Assembly: GCA_019118725.1 (NCBI GenBank) | Contig: DWYO01000322.1 | Coordinates: forward strand, 1-7,522 | Reading direction: 5' to 3' | Source: Candidatus Parabacteroides intestinavium | GTDB lineage: Bacteria; Bacteroidota; Bacteroidia; Bacteroidales; Tannerellaceae | Length of the DNA stretch: 7,522 bases | In this document: positions 1 to 4,471 of the stretch, piece after piece | Layout of the letters: every line of letters starts with the position of its first letter | Numbering within the stretch: the stretch's first letter is position 1 | Translations under genes and position numbers: made by a program | Notes under the pieces: model-generated | Database searches by the model: none | Told to the model about the DNA's origin: nothing | What the model saw: only the letters and a program-made list of their open reading frames with translations

Positions 1-16
1 ACGAATAAAAGAAAAC

Positions 17-94
17 ATGACTCGATTTAGCTTTACATATTACTTTTATTACTTTTACTTTTATAGCAAGGTGAAGGCAGGAGTTTGTATGTAA
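17..94 (+). CDS. Phe/Tyr-rich attenuator leader peptide of the pheA operon
   Basis: This is a 25-codon ORF from ATG 17 to TAA 92-94. Residues 4-16 read FSFTYYFYYFYFY, so 11 of 13 positions are aromatic: five Phe, all TTT, and six Tyr, three TAT and three TAC. It sits directly upstream of a terminator and of a Phe/Tyr biosynthetic operon. This is the same logic as the enterobacterial pheL leader, but here both products are sensed. The peptide itself need have no function; translation speed through codons 26-64 would be the signal. The segment before the ATG is A-rich (AATAAAAGAAAAC), typical of Bacteroidetes starts that lack a Shine-Dalgarno. The aromatic density is far beyond chance and the ORF ends where the attenuation model needs it to. 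That it is translated is inferred. Confidence 0.87.
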   Translation: MTRFSFTYYFYYFYFYSKVKAGVCM

Positions 95-148
95 TGCGTT
101 GAAGATGATTGAATGTATGTAATCAATGAACAATATGAAGTCCTGCCT
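75..148 (+). promoter_or_regulatory. Predicted antiterminator pairing of the Phe/Tyr attenuator
   Basis: The strand AGGCAGGAGTT (75-85) can pair with AAGTCCTGCCT (138-148): ten Watson-Crick pairs with a single G83/G140 mismatch. The 138-147 strand is also the 5' arm of the terminator, so the two structures are mutually exclusive. The first strand begins 10 nt after the last Tyr codon (62-64) and lies within the leader ORF. A ribosome stalled on most of the aromatic codons leaves it free, so the antiterminator forms and pheA is transcribed. A ribosome that reaches the stop at 92-94 covers it, so the terminator forms. The enclosed segment has only a weak hairpin (108-112 with 123-127). The base pairing is seen directly; the mechanism is inferred by analogy with the trp and phe attenuators. 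Confidence 0.78.
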
Positions 149-168
149 GTTAAGGTGGGACTTTTTTT
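138..168 (+). terminator. Intrinsic terminator (attenuator) upstream of pheA
   Basis: The 5' arm AAGTCCTGCC (138-147) pairs over its full 10 bp with GGTGGGACTT (154-163), using two G-U wobbles at T144/G157 and G145/T156. A T148-A153 pair could shrink the loop to four bases. Seven T residues (162-168) follow at once. It lies 25 nt before the pheA start and after the aromatic-rich leader ORF, so it is a conditional rather than an operon-end terminator. Confidence 0.9.
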
Positions 169-193
169 GTGAATAGACATAAAACAAAAAAGA

Positions 194-1039
194 ATGGAAA
201 GAAAAGTAGCAATACAAGGAATTGCAGGTTCGTATCACGACATTGCGGCACGCCGGTACTTTGACCAAGACGAGGTAGAAACCATCCCGTGCAACACCTT
301 TCGCGATGTAATTACTTCTATACGGCGAGACCCGTCGATTGTTGGGATGATGGCAATCGAAAATACCATTGCCGGAAGTTTGCTTCAAAACCATGAACTG
401 ATACGGGAAAGCGGATTCAGCATTATCGGAGAATACAAATTGCGCATTTCTCACTCGCTGGTAGCATTACCGGGAACAAAATTAGAAGATGTAAAAGAAG
501 TAAACTCCCACCCTATCGCATTGATGCAGTGTACCGAATTTCTGGACACCATCCCTTATGCGAAGATTGTAGAAAAGGAAGATACAGCCGGGAGTGCCCG
601 CTGGATAGCCGAACAAAAGCTGCAAGGGCATGCAGCCATCTGCGGAAAGCTGGCCGCTGAAATTTACGGCATGGAGGTTTTGGCGGAGGGAATAGAGACC
701 AACAAGCGCAACTTTACCCGGTTCCTGGCGATTGCAGACCGATGGACAGCTGATGAAATGATGAAAGACTGCATCAAGAACAAGGCTTCGCTCGTATTTG
801 CTTTGCCGCATACAGCCGGAAGCCTTTCCAAAGTGCTATCGGTACTTTCTTTTTATGATATGAATCTATCCAAGATCCAATCATTACCCATTATCGGCCG
901 CGAATGGGAATATTTGTTCTATATCAACTTGACATTCAATGATTACACCCGATATAGACAAGCTCTCGATGCTATACGGCCATTGACTAAGGACTTAAAA
1001 ATATTAGGCGAATATGAAGAGGGAAGACAAGGATTATAA
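194..1039 (+). CDS. pheA: Prephenate dehydratase (PDT domain plus ACT domain)
   Basis: This cytoplasmic enzyme of 281 aa decarboxylates and dehydrates prephenate to phenylpyruvate, the Phe branch. It is monofunctional, without the N-terminal chorismate mutase of the enterobacterial P-protein; that activity is supplied by the third gene of the operon. The catalytic domain covers about residues 3-182 and shows the N-terminal GxxGSYHD segment (9-16), the IENTIAGS motif (55-62) and the signature TRF (175-177), whose Thr is catalytic in the family. A C-terminal ACT domain spans about 198-275. Its two Phe-binding motifs differ from the classic forms: GSLS (209-212) in place of GALV and QSLP (229-232) in place of ESRP. 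Feedback control by Phe may therefore be altered. The start at 194 follows an A-rich tract and gives a full-length family N-terminus. The gene lies directly behind the Phe/Tyr attenuator and overlaps the next gene by 26 bp. Confidence 0.96.
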   Translation: MERKVAIQGIAGSYHDIAARRYFDQDEVETIPCNTFRDVITSIRRDPSIVGMMAIENTIAGSLLQNHELIRESGFSIIGEYKLRISHSLVALPGTKLEDVKEVNSHPIALMQCTEFLDTIPYAKIVEKEDTAGSARWIAEQKLQGHAAICGKLAAEIYGMEVLAEGIETNKRNFTRFLAIADRWTADEMMKDCIKNKASLVFALPHTAGSLSKVLSVLSFYDMNLSKIQSLPIIGREWEYLFYINLTFNDYTRYRQALDAIRPLTKDLKILGEYEEGRQGL

Positions 1040-2198
1040 GATTGTTCCTGCTGACCGTGTCAACAGTGTACAAGAGTATTACTTCTCCAAGAAGTTGAAA
1101 GAGGTTGCAGAGATGAATGCCGCCGGTAAGAATGTGATCAATTTAGGAATCGGCAGCCCGGATTTGCCTCCTTCTGACGAGACTATCGAGGCTTTATGCT
1201 CACATGCACGGAATGCCAACGAACATGGGTATCAGCCCTACATCGGCATCCCGGAACTACGCGAGGCCTTCGCGGGCTGGTACAAGAAATGGTATGGCGT
1301 AGAACTGAACCCGAAAAATGAGATTCAGCCTCTGATCGGATCGAAAGAAGGCATCCTGCACATCTCGCTGGCATTTCTGAATCCGGGTGACGGGGTACTG
1401 GTTCCCAATCCGGGATACCCGACCTACAGTTCAGTCAGCAAGTTAGTACAGGCGAATCTGATTCCGTATGAACTGAAGGAGGAATTAGGTTGGCAACCCG
1501 ACTTCGAAGAATTGGAAAGAATGGATTTGTCAAACGTCAAACTGATGTGGACCAATTATCCGAATATGCCTACAGGCGCAAACGCCAGTGTGGATCTTTA
1601 CCGGAAGTTGGTGGATTTCGGACGGAAACACCATATTATTATATGTAACGACAATCCATACAGCTTCATCCTGAACGAACATCCGTTAAGCATCCTGAGT
1701 GTTGAAGGTGCCAAAGATATTTGCATTGAGATGAATTCGATGAGCAAGGCCCACAATATGCCGGGATGGCGTATGGCCATGTTGGCATCGAACGCCCAAT
1801 TCGTCCAATGGATTTTAAAAGTAAAGAGCAACATCGACTCCGGACAATTCAAGCCGATGCAATATGCGGCGGTAGAAGCCTTGGCGGCTCCCAAAGCCTG
1901 GTATGACCGGATGAATGAGGTTTACCGCAGCCGCCGGGCATTAGCCGGGGAAATCATGCGCACCTTAGGATGCACCTATGATGAAAAACAGGTCGGTATG
2001 TTTCTTTGGGGACGTATCCCTGAATCCTATTCCGGTAGTGAAGAACTGGCCGATAAAGTATTGTATGGAGCAAATGTATTCCTGACTCCGGGATTTATCT
2101 TCGGCAGCCAAGGCGAACGTTTCATCCGTATATCCCTCTGCTGCAACCAGGATATGCTGGCGGAAGCATTAAGAAGGATCAAGGAACAAGGGGTTTAA
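1014..2198 (+). CDS. PLP-dependent class I/II aminotransferase, probably acting on aromatic keto acids
   Basis: This 394-aa fold-type I aminotransferase resembles the LL-diaminopimelate aminotransferase/AlaA-like group (GSPDLPPS near residue 47, then GSKEGI, then PNPGYPTY). The PLP-lysine is K245 in SMSKAHNMPGWR. D213 and Y216 in DNPY are the expected PLP-ring and phosphate contacts, and R372 in RISLC is the expected substrate-carboxylate arginine. One position is odd: the usual NPTG Asn that contacts PLP O3' is Met185 (NYPNMPTG). Position inside the operon suggests it transaminates phenylpyruvate and 4-hydroxyphenylpyruvate to Phe and Tyr, or possibly prephenate to arogenate; the sequence alone does not decide. 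A diaminopimelate role is possible from homology but fits the context less well. The ATG at 1014 lies inside pheA, and the N-terminal segment it adds (IVPADRVNSVQEYYFSKKL) looks like genuine family sequence, so translational coupling is likely. Confidence 0.9.
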   Translation: MKREDKDYKIVPADRVNSVQEYYFSKKLKEVAEMNAAGKNVINLGIGSPDLPPSDETIEALCSHARNANEHGYQPYIGIPELREAFAGWYKKWYGVELNPKNEIQPLIGSKEGILHISLAFLNPGDGVLVPNPGYPTYSSVSKLVQANLIPYELKEELGWQPDFEELERMDLSNVKLMWTNYPNMPTGANASVDLYRKLVDFGRKHHIIICNDNPYSFILNEHPLSILSVEGAKDICIEMNSMSKAHNMPGWRMAMLASNAQFVQWILKVKSNIDSGQFKPMQYAAVEALAAPKAWYDRMNEVYRSRRALAGEIMRTLGCTYDEKQVGMFLWGRIPESYSGSEELADKVLYGANVFLTPGFIFGSQGERFIRISLCCNQDMLAEALRRIKEQGV

Positions 2199-2274
2199 GC
2201 AACAGAAACAAAAGGGAATAGCGCATAAACCTCGTCAACTAAAAAAAACGTAAAAACTTAAAAACTAAAAAGAT

Positions 2275-3348
2275 ATGGAACAAATGGAATTAGAATCAAT
2301 CTTATTGCCGGGTGTTGACCCGAAACGTCCGATTGTAATCGCCGGACCTTGCAGTGCAGAATCAGAAGAACAAGTGATGGAAACCGCACACGGACTGGCT
2401 TCCAAAGGAATCAAAATATTCCGTGCCGGCATCTGGAAACCGCGCACCAAACCCGGAGGATTCGAAGGAATCGGAGTAATCGGCCTTCCGTGGTTGAAGA
2501 AAGTAAAAGAAGAAACCGGCATGTATGTGGCAACCGAAGTGGCCACCAAAGACCATGTATTTGAAGCGTTGAAAGCCGGTATCGATATTTTATGGATAGG
2601 AGCGCGTACCTCAGCGAACCCGTTTGCCGTACAGGAAATAGCCGATGCGCTGAAAGGTGTTGACATCCCGGTATTAATCAAAAACCCGGTCAATCCGGAC
2701 CTGGAATTATGGATTGGCGCATTCCAACGCCTCTACGGCGCCGGTATCAAGCGGTTAGGAGCCATCCATCGCGGATTCAGTTCGTATGATAAGAAAATTT
2801 ACCGCAACCTCCCGTTATGGCATATTCCCATTGAGCTGCGTCGCCGTATGCCCAACCTGCCGATATTCTGCGATCCGAGCCATATCGGAGGAAAACGTGA
2901 ACTGATTGCTCCGCTTTGCCAACAGGCCATGGATTTGAACTTTGATGGACTGATTATCGAATCACACCGCGACCCGGACGCTGCTTGGAGCGATGCCGCG
3001 CAACAAATCACCCCGGATGTACTGGATTATGTATTGAACCTGCTGGTGATCCGCGATTCAACGCAAACAACTGAGAACCTCAGCGAGCTGCGTAAACAGA
3101 TTGATGGCATTGATGAGCAACTGCTTGAGCTCTTGGCTAAACGGATGCGCGTTTCCCGTGAAATAGGCGTCTATAAGAAAGAACATAACATGCCGATTCT
3201 GCAAGCTCCACGCTACAGCGAGATCCTGGAAAAACGGTCGGATATGGGTTCTCAAATGGATTTGAATCCGGAGTTCATCAAAGAAATACTCAAGGAAATC
3301 CACGAAGAGTCTGTACGCCAGCAAATGATTATAATGAACGAAGAATAA
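2275..3348 (+). CDS. aroF: Bifunctional DAHP synthase (type I-beta) / chorismate mutase (AroQ)
   Basis: This 357-aa protein has two enzyme domains. Residues about 5-260 form a DAHP synthase, which condenses phosphoenolpyruvate with erythrose 4-phosphate as the first shikimate-pathway step. Visible motifs are GPCSAES (24-30), FRAGIWKPRT (49-58), CDPSH (199-203, metal ligands C199 and probably H203) and IESH (228-231, E229). Residues about 266-350 are an AroQ-type chorismate mutase making prephenate. R273, R290 and K301 match E. coli mutase R11, R28 and K39 at exactly conserved spacing, and ESVRQQ near the end matches the Ser/Gln pair. A C-terminal mutase fusion is known from Bacteroidetes; in the Prevotella nigrescens homologue prephenate is reported to inhibit the synthase allosterically. 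The 76-nt gap after the aminotransferase gene is A-rich, with no promoter or terminator that I can support. The start gives the normal short N-terminus of this subtype. Confidence 0.96.
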   Translation: MEQMELESILLPGVDPKRPIVIAGPCSAESEEQVMETAHGLASKGIKIFRAGIWKPRTKPGGFEGIGVIGLPWLKKVKEETGMYVATEVATKDHVFEALKAGIDILWIGARTSANPFAVQEIADALKGVDIPVLIKNPVNPDLELWIGAFQRLYGAGIKRLGAIHRGFSSYDKKIYRNLPLWHIPIELRRRMPNLPIFCDPSHIGGKRELIAPLCQQAMDLNFDGLIIESHRDPDAAWSDAAQQITPDVLDYVLNLLVIRDSTQTTENLSELRKQIDGIDEQLLELLAKRMRVSREIGVYKKEHNMPILQAPRYSEILEKRSDMGSQMDLNPEFIKEILKEIHEESVRQQMIIMNEE

Positions 3349-3363
3349 ATAGAGGGAACAACA

Positions 3364-3404
3364 GACAAGGCGACAGACACCTCTCAGTAGTCTGAAGCCT
3401 TGTC
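3364..3404 (+). other. Intercistronic hairpin between the aroF fusion gene and tyrA
   Basis: GACAAGGC (3364-3371) pairs perfectly with GCCTTGTC (3397-3404). Inside it, CAGAC (3374-3378) pairs perfectly with GTCTG (3390-3394). The two helices are separated by a small GA/AA internal loop, and the apical loop has 11 nt (3379-3389). No T run follows, so it is not an intrinsic terminator. It could shape mRNA stability or processing between the mutase and tyrA segments, or be a protein or RNA binding site. The pairing is direct observation; any function is inference. Confidence 0.6.
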
Positions 3405-3424
3405 AACTATCAAATCATCCATTT

Positions 3425-4198
3425 ATGAAAATATTGATTCTCGGTGCAGGAAAGATGGGATCATTCTTCACCGATCTGTTGAGTTTTGACCATGAGGTCG
3501 CTGTGTTGGAAAGTGATCCCAAACGGATGCGGTTTATTTACAATGCCCTCCGGATGCAGCAGGTAGAAGAGATTAAAGATTTTGCGCCGGAACTGGTCAT
3601 CAATTGCGTCACGCTGAACCAGACGATAGAGGCATTCAAGGCTGTCCTCCCATTCTTGCCCCCCTATTGCATCATCTCCGACATCGCATCTGTCAAAACG
3701 CATCTGAAAGAGTTTTATGAAACCTGCGGTTTTCCATACGTATCGACACACCCGATGTTCGGACCGACATTTGCCAATTTAGGCAATCTGAGTAAGGAGA
3801 ATACCATTATCATCTCCGAAGGCGATCATTTAGGCAAGATTTTCTTTAAAGATATCTACGAGAAACTACATCTGAATATCCGCGAATACACCTTCGAGGA
3901 GCACGATCATGTAGTAGCCTATTCGTTGGGAATACCTTTTGCCTCGACAATGGTCTTCGCAGCCACGATGAAGCATCAGGACGCTCCTGGCACCACATTC
4001 AAAAGGCACATGAAAATTGCCCGCGGACTGCTTTCGGAAGACGATTATCTACTGACAGAAATCCTGTTCAATCCGCATACTCCACACCAGATAGAGCGTA
4101 TCCAAGAAGAGTTGAGCACCCTATTGGATATCATCAAGCGCCGGGACACGGAGGGCATTAAAACATTCCTGACAAAAATCCGGAAGAACATCGAGTAA
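3425..4198 (+). CDS. tyrA: Prephenate dehydrogenase (TyrA family, no ACT domain)
   Basis: This 257-aa cytoplasmic enzyme is expected to oxidatively decarboxylate prephenate to 4-hydroxyphenylpyruvate, the Tyr branch. An N-terminal Rossmann domain has GAGKMG (7-12) and acidic E29 at the end of the second strand, favouring NAD+ over NADP+. The TyrA signatures DIASVK (86-91) and THPMFGP (108-114, H109 in the catalytic-His position) are present, followed by HDHVVAYS (160-167). Two positions usually conserved in the family differ: the SHLPH-like stretch reads SLGIPF (167-172), and the prephenate-binding Arg of the TRIA-like motif appears as K197 (MKIA). The protein is short, with no C-terminal ACT domain and no mutase fusion. 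It is the last gene before a strong terminator, and position and motifs agree on its role. Use of arogenate instead of prephenate cannot be excluded. Confidence 0.92.
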   Translation: MKILILGAGKMGSFFTDLLSFDHEVAVLESDPKRMRFIYNALRMQQVEEIKDFAPELVINCVTLNQTIEAFKAVLPFLPPYCIISDIASVKTHLKEFYETCGFPYVSTHPMFGPTFANLGNLSKENTIIISEGDHLGKIFFKDIYEKLHLNIREYTFEEHDHVVAYSLGIPFASTMVFAATMKHQDAPGTTFKRHMKIARGLLSEDDYLLTEILFNPHTPHQIERIQEELSTLLDIIKRRDTEGIKTFLTKIRKNIE

Positions 4199-4217
4199 TT
4201 TCGCAAGAAAATTAAAC

Positions 4218-4270
4218 ATAGGCACGGAGCTTTTAATTGTCAATCATTAACCGCTCCGTGCCTATTCTTT
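4218..4270 (+). terminator. Operon-end terminator after tyrA
   Basis: A perfect 13-bp stem is formed by ATAGGCACGGAGC (4218-4230) and GCTCCGTGCCTAT (4253-4265). A 22-nt AT-rich loop can itself form an inner TTAAT/ATTAA helix. The stem is followed by the T-rich stretch TCTTT (4266-4270), which is not a pure T run. It begins 20 nt after the tyrA stop. The stem is strong enough to terminate or to protect the mRNA 3' end. Confidence 0.85.
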
Positions 4271-4358
4271 GGCTTGTAACGACATACAGGAGTTGCTGAA
4301 CGCCGGCGTTATCCGGAAACTTGGAGCGGGACGTGCCATTATTTATGTAAAAGTGTAA
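4266..4358 (+). pseudogene. Remnant of a C-terminal winged-helix end, Fic/AlbA-type protein
   Basis: In the frame ending at TAA 4356-4358, 30 codons carry the pattern NDIQELLNAGVIRKLG followed by AGRAIIYVKV. This resembles the winged-helix C-terminus of many Fic-family and AlbA_2-type proteins (RDL-x-x-L-x-x-x-G-I-L-x-x-x-G-x-G-R-x-x-x-Y). No start codon precedes it: the frame runs back only into the tyrA terminator arm and meets a stop at 4248-4250. It therefore looks like the surviving 3' end of a gene lost by deletion. The match is by eye to a short, degenerate motif, so the family assignment is tentative and chance coding-like sequence remains possible. Confidence 0.4.
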
Positions 4359-4433
4359 AATATTTTGGAGATGAATGTTTAATAAATAAAAAAATCCTCC
4401 GGTGAATTTAAACATTGCTTTTGCCCGGAAGTC

Positions 4434-4441
4434 TATTTTTA
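4434..4441 (+). promoter_or_regulatory. Possible Bacteroides-type -7 box for the outer-membrane protein gene
   Basis: TATTTTTA (4434-4441) matches the Bacteroides -7 consensus TAnnTTTG except at the last base and lies 30 nt before the start codon at 4472. The matching -33 TTTG is not clear: TTTA at 4407-4410 and ATTG at 4414-4417 are at imperfect spacings (23 and 16 nt). A promoter somewhere in 4359-4471 is expected because a strong terminator lies upstream, but this exact placement is weak. Confidence 0.22.
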
Positions 4442-4471
4442 AGACTTACATATAAAAACAGACGGAAGAGC

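Noticed and set aside
2265..2693. Minus-strand open frame of 142 codons
   Set aside because: It is antisense to the catalytic core of the DAHP synthase, whose motifs are intact on the + strand.
3364..3404. Reading the aroF-tyrA hairpin as an intrinsic terminator
   Set aside because: The bases after the stem (AACTATCAAATC) have no T run, and tyrA belongs functionally to the same operon.
4415..4471. Upstream extension of the receptor reading frame from a non-ATG start at 4415
   Set aside because: It would place 19 residues before a good signal peptide, and the ATG at 4472 gives a normal lipid-export N-terminus with positive residues, a hydrophobic core and a cleavage site.
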